From WTFY01 sp965214675 (GTDB lineage Bacteria; Pseudomonadota; Gammaproteobacteria; UBA4575), in the NCBI GenBank assembly GCA_965214675.1, contig OZ243969.1, positions 434,001-498,000 on the forward strand: a DNA stretch of 64,000 nucleotides, in the 5' to 3' direction. The first letter of the stretch is position 1; each line of letters opens with the position of its first letter. The notes under the pieces are model-generated. The model was not told the DNA's origin, searched no databases, and saw only the letters and a program-made list of their open reading frames with translations. Of the stretch, positions 50,962-59,982 are shown piece after piece. The translations under genes were made by a program, and so were the position numbers.

Positions 50962-53562
50962 ATGGAACACAGCGCGGAAATTCGCGACGCATTTTTGCAA
51001 TTCTTCGAGCAACGCGACCACACCGTGGTGGCGTCCGGTCCGCTGGTGCCCGCAAACGACCCTTCCCTGCTGTTCACCAATGCCGGCATGGTGCAGTTCA
51101 AGGATGTCTTTCTCGGCAAGGACTTGCCGGGCTACAGCCGTGCGGCGACCAGCCAGCGCTGCCTGCGGGCCGGCGGCAAGCACAACGATCTCGAGAATGT
51201 CGGCTATACCGCAAGGCATCATACATTTTTCGAAATGCTCGGAAATTTCAGCTTCGGCGATTACTTCAAGCGCGAGGCGATCCGTTATGCCTGGGAGTTC
51301 CTGACCCAGGTCGTTGAGCTCCCCAAGGAACGTCTGTGGGTGACGGTCTATGAGGACGATGAGCAGGCAGCCGACATCTGGCTGAATGATATCGGTGTAC
51401 GTGCAGAGCGCTTTGCACGTATCGGCGCAGCCGACAACTTCTGGGCTATGGGGGATACGGGTCCCTGTGGACCCTGCACGGAGGTCTTTTATGATTTCGG
51501 CGACAGTGTTGCCGGAGGTGCACCGGGAACACCGGAGCAGGACGGGGACCGGTACGTGGAGGTATGGAACCTGGTGTTCATGCAGTATGAGCGCGATGCC
51601 AGGGGCAGGCTTACCGACCTGCCCAAGCCCTCCGTGGATACCGGCATGGGCCTTGAACGCCTGAGCACTATCTTGCAGGGGTTCACGAACAACTATGACA
51701 CCGACCTGTTCACAGGCATCATTGCCCAGGCGGCGGACATCGCCAGGGTGAGCGATACACGCCAGCCGTCGTTGCGCGTGGTGGCAGACCACATCCGCGC
51801 CTGTGCTTTCATGATCGTCGACGGGGTGCTGCCCTCGAACGAGGGCAGGGGCTATGTCCTGCGCCGTATCATCCGCCGCGCTGCACGCCACGGCCACAGG
51901 CTCGGCATCGAGGAACCGTTTTTCTACCGCCTGGTGGACCCGCTCGTGGAAAGCCTGGGCTCGGCCTGCCCGGAACTGGCCAGCGCACAAGCGCGTGTAC
52001 AGGACGTGCTCCAGCGTGAAGAGCAGCGCTTCGGTGCCACCCTGGCGCAGGGCATGCGAATCCTGCATGAGGAGATCAGCCGGCATTCGGGAGTTACGCT
52101 GTCCGGTGATACCGTGTTCAAGCTATACGACACCTACGGGTTTCCCAGTGACCTGACCGCCGATTTTGCCCGCGAGCAAGGGCTGAAGATTGATACTGCA
52201 GGCTTTGAAAAGCTGATGGAGGCCCAGCGCGAGCGTGGCCGCCTGGCGAGCCGCTTCGATGTCGAATACGATGCCACGCTGGCGGTATCGACCGCCACCG
52301 AGTTCACAGGCTATGACTGCATGCACGAGCAGGCAGCCGTGCAGGAGATCTTCGTGGACCGTGAGCCCGTTGAAGAAATACTCGAAGGTCAGTCCGGGGG
52401 CATCATCCTGGAGAAGACCCCGTTTTATGCTGAATCCGGGGGCCAGGTCGGTGACCAGGGCACCCTGGAAAGCGAGCAGGCGGTGTTTCAAGTCACGGAC
52501 ACCCAAAAGCAAGGCGATGCCCACGTGCATTACGGGACCCTCGTATCCGGGCGTCTTGCCCTCGGTCACAGCGTGCGCGCGAAGGTTGCAACGGAACGGC
52601 GCCAGGCCACCGTGCTGAACCATTCGGCCACACACCTGATGCATGCCGCTTTGCGCGAAGTGCTGGGGGATCATGTCGAGCAAAAAGGTTCACTGGTGGC
52701 CCCGGACCGCCTACGATTTGATTTCTCGCATGATGCGCCTGTCGATGAGGCCGAGTTGCAGCAGATCGAGGACCTGGTTAACCACCAGATCCGGCTGAAC
52801 GCCGATGCGAGCGCAAAAATCATGTCGAAGGACGAGGCCCTGCACGCAGGCGCCCTGGCTCTGTTCGGAGAGAAGTACGCTGATGAGGTGCGTGTGCTGA
52901 CCATCGGTGACTTCTCCATGGAGTTGTGCGGCGGCACGCACGTGAGCCGGGCAGGGGATATCGGTATATTCAAGATTATCTCGGAATCCGGCATCGCATC
53001 CGGGGTACGGCGCATCGAGGCACTCACCGGCGAGGGTGCCCTGCAGTGGATATGGGAGAACCAGGCCCAGTTGTCCGACATCGCCGGGTTGATGAAGAGT
53101 GCCAGGTCGGAGGCAAAAGACAAGGTCGGGCAGTTGCTTGAGCGAAACCGTGCGCTGCAAAAGGAACTGGACCGGTTGAAAGCAAAAATGATGTCGCAGG
53201 CCGGCAGTGATCTTGTCGACCAGGTCGTGGAGGTGGACGGTATTCAGGTGCTGGCCTGTGTAGTGGAAGGGGCCGACCCCAGGTCCCTGCGCGAGACGGT
53301 AGACCAGTTGAAGGACAAGCTTGGCAGTGCCGCCATTGTGCTGGGCACGGCCAGGGATTCGAGAGTCAGCCTCGTGGCTGGGGTCACCCAAGACCAGGTG
53401 CATCGAATCAAGGCCGGTGAACTCGTCAATGCCGTGGCCAGGCAGGTCGGCGGCAAGGGCGGCGGGCGCGATGACATGGCGCAGGCTGGTGGCAGTCGCC
53501 CGGATGCGCTCGAGGCGGCACTGAAGTCCGTACCGGAGTGGGTGCGCGAATCCTTGCAGTAA
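50962..53562 (+). CDS. alaS: Alanyl-tRNA synthetase
   Basis: An 866-residue class II synthetase. The catalytic domain has SLLFTNAGMVQFKDVFLG near residue 38 and GDTGPCGPCTEVFYDFG near 160; the editing domain has HSATHLMHAALREVLG near 555 and the CGGTHVSRAGDIG zinc site near 655. The C-terminal C-Ala domain contains AGGSRPDALEAAL. It is preceded by recX and followed by lysC, a common gammaproteobacterial order. Confidence 0.98.
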   Translation: MEHSAEIRDAFLQFFEQRDHTVVASGPLVPANDPSLLFTNAGMVQFKDVFLGKDLPGYSRAATSQRCLRAGGKHNDLENVGYTARHHTFFEMLGNFSFGDYFKREAIRYAWEFLTQVVELPKERLWVTVYEDDEQAADIWLNDIGVRAERFARIGAADNFWAMGDTGPCGPCTEVFYDFGDSVAGGAPGTPEQDGDRYVEVWNLVFMQYERDARGRLTDLPKPSVDTGMGLERLSTILQGFTNNYDTDLFTGIIAQAADIARVSDTRQPSLRVVADHIRACAFMIVDGVLPSNEGRGYVLRRIIRRAARHGHRLGIEEPFFYRLVDPLVESLGSACPELASAQARVQDVLQREEQRFGATLAQGMRILHEEISRHSGVTLSGDTVFKLYDTYGFPSDLTADFAREQGLKIDTAGFEKLMEAQRERGRLASRFDVEYDATLAVSTATEFTGYDCMHEQAAVQEIFVDREPVEEILEGQSGGIILEKTPFYAESGGQVGDQGTLESEQAVFQVTDTQKQGDAHVHYGTLVSGRLALGHSVRAKVATERRQATVLNHSATHLMHAALREVLGDHVEQKGSLVAPDRLRFDFSHDAPVDEAELQQIEDLVNHQIRLNADASAKIMSKDEALHAGALALFGEKYADEVRVLTIGDFSMELCGGTHVSRAGDIGIFKIISESGIASGVRRIEALTGEGALQWIWENQAQLSDIAGLMKSARSEAKDKVGQLLERNRALQKELDRLKAKMMSQAGSDLVDQVVEVDGIQVLACVVEGADPRSLRETVDQLKDKLGSAAIVLGTARDSRVSLVAGVTQDQVHRIKAGELVNAVARQVGGKGGGRDDMAQAGGSRPDALEAALKSVPEWVRESLQ

Positions 53563-53688
53563 TATCTTGTTCCGCGCCATTGCGAGTCCGGTCCCGGTTC
53601 TGATCTGGGCGTAGAAGGCGGATACCGAATGAGGCGTGGTAATATTCAGCGAGACTCCTCCACCATCCAGTGAGCAAAGAGTGAATAC

Positions 53689-54912
53689 ATGGCCTTGATC
53701 GTACAAAAATTTGGCGGCACTTCGGTCGGTACGGTCGAGCGTATCGAGGCCGTGGCCGAGAAGGTGATCGCGAGCAAGAACCAGGGACACAAGGTAGTCG
53801 TGGTCGTGTCTGCCATGAGCGGCGAGACCAACCGCCTGATGGGTCTTGCCAATGAGATCCAGGGGCGCACAGCCCACGGACGCGAGCTCGATGTGCTGCT
53901 TTCCACCGGTGAGCAGGTGACCATAGCCCTGTTGGCAATGGCCTTGCAAAGACGCAACTGTGCCGCGATCTCATCCACGGGCGCGCAGCTGAATATTCGC
54001 ACCGACAACAAGTTCAACAAGGCCCGTATCCAGGACATCGATGCTTCGCGCCTGTACCGCTCGCTCGATGCAGGAAAGGTGGTGGTCGTTGCAGGCTTCC
54101 AGGGCGTTGATGGTGAGGGCAACATCACGACCCTCGGGCGCGGCGGTTCGGATACCACGGCGGTGGCCGTGGCTGCGGCAATCAAGGCCGATGAATGCCA
54201 GATCTATACCGATGTGGACGGCGTCTATACGACGGACCCACGGGTCGAGCCCAATGCCAGGCGGCTTGATAGCGTGACGTTTGAGGAGATGCTGGAAATG
54301 GCAAGCCTCGGGTCCAAGGTACTGCAAATTCGTGCAGTGGAATTTGCCGGCAAGTATGATGTCCCCCTGCGTGTACTTTCCACTTTTTCAGAGGGGCCCG
54401 GCACCCTTATAACCCTGGAGGACGACAGCATGGAGGACCCGCTTGTATCAGGTATCGCATTCAATCGCGATGAGGCCCAGTTGACGGTCAAGGGAGTGCC
54501 TGACCGCCCGGGAGTGGCCGCTCATATTCTCGGGCCAATTGCCGATGAAAATATCGAAGTGGACATGATCGTACAGAACGTGGGGTCAGATGAGACCACG
54601 GACTTCACTTTCACTGTACATAGAAATGACTATGAAAGATGTATGAAAGTACTTGAAAATACTGTTGTTGACCTTGGGGGTGGCCAGGTTGGTGGCGATC
54701 CGCACATCGTAAAGTTGTCACTGGTGGGCGTCGGGATGAGGTCCCACGCCGGAATTGCGAGTAGAATGTTTACAGCGTTGGCGCAAGAGAAGATCAATAT
54801 CCGGATGATTTCGACTTCGGAGATTAAGATTTCTGTCGTGGTCGAGGAAAAATACTTGGAACTGGGAGTACGCGTACTGCACGAGGCATTTGAATTGGAC
54901 CAGGAAAAATAG
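53689..54912 (+). CDS. lysC: Aspartokinase
   Basis: A 407-residue aspartate kinase making beta-aspartyl phosphate, first step to Lys/Thr/Met. The kinase domain begins with MALIVQKFGGTSVGTVERIE and has TLGRGGSDTTAVAVAAAIKAD near residue 150; two ACT domains follow from about residue 270 (VKGVPDRPGVAAHILGPIAD and VGVGMRSHAGIASRMFTAL) for Lys/Thr feedback. It is the single-function type with no dehydrogenase fused. It stands between alaS and csrA. Confidence 0.97.
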   Translation: MALIVQKFGGTSVGTVERIEAVAEKVIASKNQGHKVVVVVSAMSGETNRLMGLANEIQGRTAHGRELDVLLSTGEQVTIALLAMALQRRNCAAISSTGAQLNIRTDNKFNKARIQDIDASRLYRSLDAGKVVVVAGFQGVDGEGNITTLGRGGSDTTAVAVAAAIKADECQIYTDVDGVYTTDPRVEPNARRLDSVTFEEMLEMASLGSKVLQIRAVEFAGKYDVPLRVLSTFSEGPGTLITLEDDSMEDPLVSGIAFNRDEAQLTVKGVPDRPGVAAHILGPIADENIEVDMIVQNVGSDETTDFTFTVHRNDYERCMKVLENTVVDLGGGQVGGDPHIVKLSLVGVGMRSHAGIASRMFTALAQEKINIRMISTSEIKISVVVEEKYLELGVRVLHEAFELDQEK

Positions 54913-55063
54913 AGGAGAATATCAGTAGCGCATAATGCAAATACCATAACCGCTTTGGCAGGGAAATGGCCGGAGTAGCCACCCCAGGGCATCACGACAA
55001 GGAGTTGTCGTGAGTTGCAGGGGACAGGCAAATAACTAAATGGACTATTGAGGAGACACGGGA

Positions 55064-55255
55064 ATGTTGATTTTGACCAGGAGAGTCGGCGAGACGCTGA
55101 TGATCGGAGATGATGTCACAGTCACTGTGTTGGGCGTGAAGGGCAACCAGGTTCGAATAGGTGTCAATGCACCCAGAGACGTGGCAGTGCACCGTGAAGA
55201 AATTTACGAAAGAATCCGGCACGAGAAAACACAGGCGGGCGATTCAGCAGGCTAG
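55064..55255 (+). CDS. csrA: Carbon storage regulator CsrA
   Basis: A 63-residue RNA-binding regulator. The MLILTRRVGETLMIGDDVTV start and the VNAPRDVAVHREEIYERI segment (Arg near residue 44) are diagnostic. It binds GGA motifs in mRNA leaders and controls central metabolism and motility. The ribosome site GAGGAGACACGGG contains a GGA motif that could allow self-regulation. In many gammaproteobacteria csrA follows lysC, as here. Confidence 0.96.
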   Translation: MLILTRRVGETLMIGDDVTVTVLGVKGNQVRIGVNAPRDVAVHREEIYERIRHEKTQAGDSAG

Positions 55256-55488
55256 CGACTGACCCGTGGGCCCCAGCGGGTTTCGTACCCCCTGTATCCC
55301 ACGGTCGGGCAACCCTCTGATTCACTGCGAACACCACATATTTAAGGCGCGAGTATCGCCTCCATGCGTGCTATTTCAAAGTGCACATACGGGAGGCTGC
55401 AGGGGTTGCTGATGCGAGCTTGTAATTTTCAACAACTGTCTGACATGCTATTCTCCAAAGCATAATCCCGAACTGCAGGAGTCCCGGC

Positions 55489-56913
55489 ATGCATGCACTT
55501 TCCAAGATTGCCAAGCGCACCCTTGTCCCGTGCTGCCGCTTCACTCCCCCCGCACGCAAGGAGCTCTTACGTAAACTCGTCTTTGCATGCATGGCCCTGC
55601 TGCTGGTTCTGACTGTTTGCCTGCCCAGTGTCCATGCCGCCCTCGGCGAAGAAGAGCAATTCGTACTGAACAGCTTCTCGTTTCTGATCTGGGGTGCACT
55701 GGTGATGTGGATGTGCGCAGGCTTCACGATGCTCGAGTCCGGCTCGGTGCGTACCAAGAATGCCTCAGCGATCTGCCTCAAGAACATTGGCCTTTATTCC
55801 ATCGCGGGTTTGTCCTTTTTCTTTATTGGCTACAACCTCATGTATGTCGGCGTGGAACCCGGTGGCTGGATGGGCTCGTTCCAGTTCCTGTACGGAACGA
55901 CGGGGGATGAGATCGCGCTGCTCGGTGGCGATGATGCAGTGGCCCCGGCGGTCATCAGCAACGGCTATTCCACCATGTCGGACTGGTTCTTCCAGATGGT
56001 GTTCGTGGCAACTACGGCCTCGATCGTATCCGGCACACTGGCCGAGCGTGTGAAAATTTGGTCGTTTTTCCTGTTCATCCTGCTCCTGACTGCAGTTATA
56101 TACCCGATCATCGGCTCCTGGACCTGGGGTGGTGGCTGGCTCTCCGAGATGGGTTTTCAGGATTTTGCAGGCTCCACCATCGTGCACTCGACCGGTGGCT
56201 GGGCGGCCCTTGCTGGAGCCATCATCGTTGGCGCCCGCTCAGGAAAGTTTCGTGCAGATGGCAGCGTCAAGGTGACCTCGCCCTCGAATGTTCCAGTGGT
56301 CACCCTCGGGGTCTTTATCCTCTGGCTTGGATGGTTCGGCTTCAACGGCGGCTCCCAGTTGGCCCTGGGCGGTGCCGTCGATGCGATAGCGCTCAGCAAT
56401 ATTCTGGCCAACACCAACCTGGCTGCGGCTGCGGGGGTCATGACTGCAATCGCACTGTCGCGCCCAGTGCTCGGCCGTGTGGACCTGCTGGCGGCGCTCA
56501 ACGGGGCCATCGGCGGGCTGGTGGCCATTACAGCAGGACCCGATATTGTTCATCACCACTGGGCCGTGTTTATTGGTGCGGTCGGTGGCCTGATCATTGT
56601 ATTCGGACTGAGAATTCTGGAAAGCCTCAAGATCGATGATGTGGTCGGTGCCGTGCCGGCTCACCTGTTTGCAGGTATCTGGGGCACGCTTGCGGTGTGT
56701 ATTGCAGCTGGAGGCAACCTGCTAGTACAAATGACGGGTATCGCGGCCGTCGGAGCCTTCGTGTTTGGTGTCTCTCTGATCGCATGGATGCTGATCGACA
56801 AGGCGATGGGTGCACGCGTATCTCCGGCCGTGGAAGACTTGGGCCAGGATGTCGCAGAGCTTGGCATCGAGGCCTATCCTGAATTTGTTCTGATGCCTGA
56901 TCAGGATGAGTAA
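55489..56913 (+). CDS. amtB: Ammonium transporter AmtB
   Basis: A 474-residue Amt/Rh channel with eleven membrane helices expected. A signal peptide-like N-terminus (about residues 28-51) ends before ALGEEEQFVLN. The pore-lining twin His are in STIVHSTGGWAA (near residue 227) and AVPAHLFAGIWG (near residue 390). A GGAG ribosome site precedes the ATG. No glnK, which usually accompanies amtB, is adjacent. It interrupts the usual csrA to tRNA order. Confidence 0.95.
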   Translation: MHALSKIAKRTLVPCCRFTPPARKELLRKLVFACMALLLVLTVCLPSVHAALGEEEQFVLNSFSFLIWGALVMWMCAGFTMLESGSVRTKNASAICLKNIGLYSIAGLSFFFIGYNLMYVGVEPGGWMGSFQFLYGTTGDEIALLGGDDAVAPAVISNGYSTMSDWFFQMVFVATTASIVSGTLAERVKIWSFFLFILLLTAVIYPIIGSWTWGGGWLSEMGFQDFAGSTIVHSTGGWAALAGAIIVGARSGKFRADGSVKVTSPSNVPVVTLGVFILWLGWFGFNGGSQLALGGAVDAIALSNILANTNLAAAAGVMTAIALSRPVLGRVDLLAALNGAIGGLVAITAGPDIVHHHWAVFIGAVGGLIIVFGLRILESLKIDDVVGAVPAHLFAGIWGTLAVCIAAGGNLLVQMTGIAAVGAFVFGVSLIAWMLIDKAMGARVSPAVEDLGQDVAELGIEAYPEFVLMPDQDE

Positions 56914-57025
56914 GTCCATACCAACCCCTGGAGGTTGGCTGCTGGCTGTTCCGTGATCGGCATGGTGCTGCGAGGTGTCCGTCAATTTTTTAGTGCAATG
57001 TCAGAACAGGGACATATACGGATAA

Positions 57026-57118
57026 TGGCGGAGAGAGTGGGATTCGAACCCACGGTCCAAGGATTACTCAGACAACTCCTTAGCAGGGAGCCCCATTCGA
57101 CCACTCTGGCACCTCTCC
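57026..57118 (-). tRNA. tRNA-Ser (anticodon GCT)
   Basis: A 93-nt class II tRNA on the minus strand with acceptor GGAGAGG, anticodon loop CTGCTAA giving GCT (AGY codons), a long variable arm, T-arm GGGTTCGAATCCC and encoded CCA at 57026-57028. It faces tRNA-Arg head to head. Confidence 0.96.
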
Positions 57119-57276
57119 GCATGATCTTTTAAGAGTATATCGAATACCTGTCAGTGGATGTAATCTGAATAACCCGCCACTTTAAATTTTGTTTTCCTGA
57201 GACGATGCTTAGCTTATTGTCGTACAAGCATATTGTTGGCGGAATAGGCTATACTCCGCTGCTGCTGATTGATCAT

Positions 57277-57353
57277 GCGCCCGTAGCTCAGTTGGATAGA
57301 GTACCTGGCTACGAACCAGGCGGTCGGGAGTTCGAATCTCTCCGGGCGCGCCA
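57277..57353 (+). tRNA. tRNA-Arg (anticodon ACG)
   Basis: A 77-nt cloverleaf: acceptor GCGCCCG pairs with CGGGCGC, D-arm TAGCTCAGTTGGATAGAG, anticodon loop CTACGAA giving ACG, T-arm GGAGTTCGAATCTCTCC and encoded CCA. The phage-like island begins immediately after its 3' end, a classic tyrosine-integrase target. Confidence 0.97.
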
Positions 57354-57668
57354 AATACTTTCCAAGACCCTTTTGTACAGGGCATTTGTTAAATTCGTTA
57401 AACGTTTTTTAGGCTTTTCCTTTGAAAAGGAAAAGGGAAGCAGCGGAAGGGTGGTAATAAGATTCGATAACTTTTGATTGTCTTTATACGCACCTAGTAT
57501 ATACTTGTTTCGTAGGTTGGTTTTATCTTTGCCATCCGAACCCAAAAAAGATATGAGCGCCGGTAAGCCGTCAGGCTAGTAATCCTAACCAAGCGCGCAA
57601 CATCCAAAGAGACGAAATGACGCACCAGCCCGAACGGGTTGGAGGTTTGTTTTTTTAGGAGTGTTGTG
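57354..57668. other. Left edge of the island: 315 bp with hairpins
   Basis: No gene. A perfect 9-bp inverted repeat CTTTTCCTT-TGAA-AAGGAAAAG lies at 57414-57435. A second short hairpin (CCCG-AA-CGGG near 57633) is followed by a T-rich run at about 57650, resembling a terminator or attenuator just before the AlpA-like gene. The attachment core probably lies in the tRNA 3' end. Confidence 0.5.
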
Positions 57669-57863
57669 ATGGAAGAAATCACCAGCAAGTTTTATACACC
57701 CTCTCAAGTCGAGGCAATTTTGCAGTGCAGCCGGTCCACTGTTTATAAATTGATGAAAGAAGAGAATCTGCCCGAGCCGGTGAAGTTTGGTGCGCGATGC
57801 AGAAGATGGCGCGTTACTGAAATTGATCAGTGGTGCGAGGAACATCGCAATGTCAAAAAATAA
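57669..57863 (+). CDS. AlpA-like helix-turn-helix regulator
   Basis: A 64-residue DNA-binding protein of the AlpA/excisionase type. A winged helix-turn-helix is evident: YTPSQVEAILQCSRSTVYKL then MKEENLPEPVKFGARCRRW. Such proteins activate integrase or excision genes in phage islands and P4-like satellites. The ATG at 57669 is preceded by TTTTTTTAGGAG. The next gene starts within its last codons (57850), so the two are coupled. Confidence 0.85.
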   Translation: MEEITSKFYTPSQVEAILQCSRSTVYKLMKEENLPEPVKFGARCRRWRVTEIDQWCEEHRNVKK

Positions 57864-58530
57864 ATTATGCGGTTTCCTGTTGGGCGAATCGGATCGGGAA
57901 GCCCTTCGGCGCATTGCAATGGATCAACAGGAAGAGACAGGCTCCCATACTCAGACAAGTGCTGTGCGTTTTGCAATTCGATACACGGCAAAACATTTGG
58001 GAGTTTATTACCGTACAGAAGAAGCCGAGGAAACCACAAACAAAAGTCTATATGACGAACGAGACGGTATGCCATATTGGAAATGGTGGAGGGATGAACG
58101 ACCCAAGCGGATCAGGGAAATTGCTACGGAAGTTATCAAAGAAATTACAGGCAAGTCAAAAACCCGCGTAACAGTAGCCCAGTGGAAAAAGAAAATTGCC
58201 GAGCTTCCCGACAGTCCATCCAGGCGATTCAACTGGGAGCAAATTATTCACCTTCGCGGTGAGCGTGAAAAGGTGAATGCAGCGATTCAGGATAAGCTAC
58301 AGGCTGAAGAAATTGCCGACCAGTACGAACCTGCCGGGTATAAAGATTTGATGCTTGAAATGGCGCTGCATGATGTTCTAAGAAAGGAGGCTAAAAGCAA
58401 AAAGATCACGCTTGAAGAGCTAAAGGAAAAGTACCCGTATTATTCGGATGAATATGGAGGGTGGAGGCGTGAATGCGAAGGTGAATTAAGACGTGCTCAG
58501 GCCAAGCTAAAAAATGAGACGAAGTTTTAA
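57850..58530 (+). CDS. Unknown island protein with ribbon-helix-helix-like N-terminus
   Basis: A 226-residue protein not recognised. Residues about 8-52 (LLGESDREALRRIAMDQQEE and TSAVRFAIRYTAKHLG) look like a ribbon-helix-helix or small regulatory domain; the rest is charged and helical (VTVAQWKKKIAELPDSPSRR, LEELKEKYPYYSDEYGGW). GAGGAA precedes the ATG at 57850, inside the end of the AlpA-like gene. No primase or replication motif is obvious. Confidence 0.65.
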   Translation: MSKNKLCGFLLGESDREALRRIAMDQQEETGSHTQTSAVRFAIRYTAKHLGVYYRTEEAEETTNKSLYDERDGMPYWKWWRDERPKRIREIATEVIKEITGKSKTRVTVAQWKKKIAELPDSPSRRFNWEQIIHLRGEREKVNAAIQDKLQAEEIADQYEPAGYKDLMLEMALHDVLRKEAKSKKITLEELKEKYPYYSDEYGGWRRECEGELRRAQAKLKNETKF

Positions 58531-58594
58531 TCTGACAATCAAGTCAGTACAAACACCTTGCAATTAAGCAGGGCAACTTAAAGGAGAAAATGAC

Positions 58595-58933
58595 ATGAAT
58601 AATCTTGAAAATGTTTTTGATGCAATAAAAGAGGGAGAGGATGAGGTTGAGCCTATGGAGGGTGCAACAATACGCTCCCTTGAAGTTTCCAATGACCTCA
58701 TAGCGAAGGCCATGGGTAAATTAGAAAGGTTTGAAGAAGAAAATCTAATCTCTCTTGGTGATGTGCTCGGTCCGTTTGATAGTTATATGCATCTCTATGC
58801 GTACGTTGAATACATGCAAAATGTGTTTGAGAGTCAATCTTCAGAAAGCGCAGCACTCGCTGCACACTTTCTTGCCTGTGAACTAATGCGGGCAGTCAGG
58901 ACTTGTAAAGAAAATCCTAATATGTACGCTTAA
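58595..58933 (+). CDS. Small acidic protein of unknown function
   Basis: A 112-residue acidic protein (EDEVEPMEGAT near the start). It is mostly helical with no recognised family. AAAGGAG stands 8 nt before the ATG, supporting expression. It ends 23 bp before a strong terminator. In this context it may serve capsid assembly or redirect the host, but nothing proves it. Confidence 0.65.
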   Translation: MNNLENVFDAIKEGEDEVEPMEGATIRSLEVSNDLIAKAMGKLERFEEENLISLGDVLGPFDSYMHLYAYVEYMQNVFESQSSESAALAAHFLACELMRAVRTCKENPNMYA

Positions 58934-58956
58934 GCATCAAAACTTGACAAAAAACG

Positions 58957-58979
58957 AGGGAGCTTCGGCTCCCTTTTTT
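58957..58979 (+). terminator. Intrinsic terminator after the small acidic gene
   Basis: AGGGAGC-TTCG-GCTCCCT followed by six Ts at 58974-58979: a 7-bp stem with a UUCG tetraloop and U-tract, a clear Rho-independent terminator for the AlpA-like transcript. Confidence 0.92.
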
Positions 58980-59080
58980 GTTACTAAAACAAAAGGTGTT
59001 ATGTATTCGTATCTGTTCACCTTTGTTTTTTGTTCTTTCTAACTTTCTATATTTCAACCAATTCCAGTTATGCGTGAGAG

Positions 59081-59156
59081 AAAAAATATATATATAGAAA
59101 ATATATAAATAAAAATATATAGAAAAATATATATATAGAAAAAAGCAAAAATTAAA
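59081..59156. repeat. AT-rich tandem-like tract
   Basis: Three or more imperfect copies of ATATATAGAAAA follow one another in about 75 bp of almost pure A/T. Such tracts can be DNA-unwinding elements, H-NS-type silencer targets or replication origins of satellites. Function not shown. Confidence 0.7.
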
Positions 59157-59270
59157 TAGGAACTGGGTGAAACTTAGAAAGTCGGAAACCCTTTATATTT
59201 TTTGGGCAACAACGAACAGAAACTAACAAATACTCAAAGGTTATATACCATATTAGTAAGGTATTTATTC

Positions 59271-59828
59271 ATGCAAAAGAAACAGTTTTTATTCCACGCA
59301 TCAAAAGAAGATCAGCGCCTGATCGCTGCTATTGATAATTGCATCGCTGTATCAATGAGTGCTGATAAGGCTGGCAATATGCGAGTGTTCTGTTTTGCTA
59401 TTCGTGTTGCGCAAGAATTGTTGGTTGCGAGTGAAGCAGAGGGATCAAAATTTGATCTTTTGAAGGATCTTAAACGGCCATGGAATAGCCGATGCAAAAT
59501 AGTCAAAACTCATCTTGAGCCAGTCAATTATGACCGGCTCAAAAAGATCGCTGAAGGTCTTGGGAAATCTTATTTTGATTCAGACAAGCCAGTCAAGTTA
59601 CAACATGCGATGCGTGGTTGTCTAAGGCTGGCGATTGCGTGGATTATTCAATACAGCGAGCAAGCAGAACGGGTCAATAACGGAGCATTGGAGGAACTTA
59701 TGCGCCATGCATTTGTACATTGCTCTAACCCCGGTGATGCTTTGCCTATTGGTCCGAGTGCGTTTATCAACGGCATGATTCAATTCAGTGAACAAGTGCA
59801 AAAAGATCGTGAGAGCGATACAGCGTAA
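59271..59828 (+). CDS. Unknown island protein
   Basis: A 185-residue mostly helical protein that I do not recognise. It starts MQKKQFLFHASKEDQRLIAA; later segments (HLEPVNYDRLKKIAEGLG, MRGCLRLAIAWIIQYSEQAE) are amphipathic helices. The ATG at 59271 follows AAGG; a TTG start at 59202 would add 23 residues. It lies between the terminator and the capsid gene, so it may be an assembly factor or a regulator. Confidence 0.6.
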   Translation: MQKKQFLFHASKEDQRLIAAIDNCIAVSMSADKAGNMRVFCFAIRVAQELLVASEAEGSKFDLLKDLKRPWNSRCKIVKTHLEPVNYDRLKKIAEGLGKSYFDSDKPVKLQHAMRGCLRLAIAWIIQYSEQAERVNNGALEELMRHAFVHCSNPGDALPIGPSAFINGMIQFSEQVQKDRESDTA

Positions 59829-59982
59829 CGCTCTAACAACATAAGCAAGAGGGGACCCCTACTATCGAAATGGTCCCCGGTCAGTTGTAACGCCCACAGC
59901 ACAATTAAAAAAAATGAATAGAAATTGGGCGCTTTAAAGGAATTTTTAGGGAATTTTTGAATTTTTTTTAGGAGGAAAACCC

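Larger units (their letters stand above)
58934..59270. other. 337-bp AT-rich region without a gene
   Basis: It holds the terminator above and the AT-rich repeats at 59081-59156. No frame is supported; the promoter of the following gene should lie here. A TTG at 59202 could extend the next gene. Confidence 0.5.

Noticed and set aside
57414..57435. 9-bp hairpin after tRNA-Arg as an intrinsic terminator
   Set aside because: A/T-rich stem with no U-tract directly after it; left as a simple inverted repeat.
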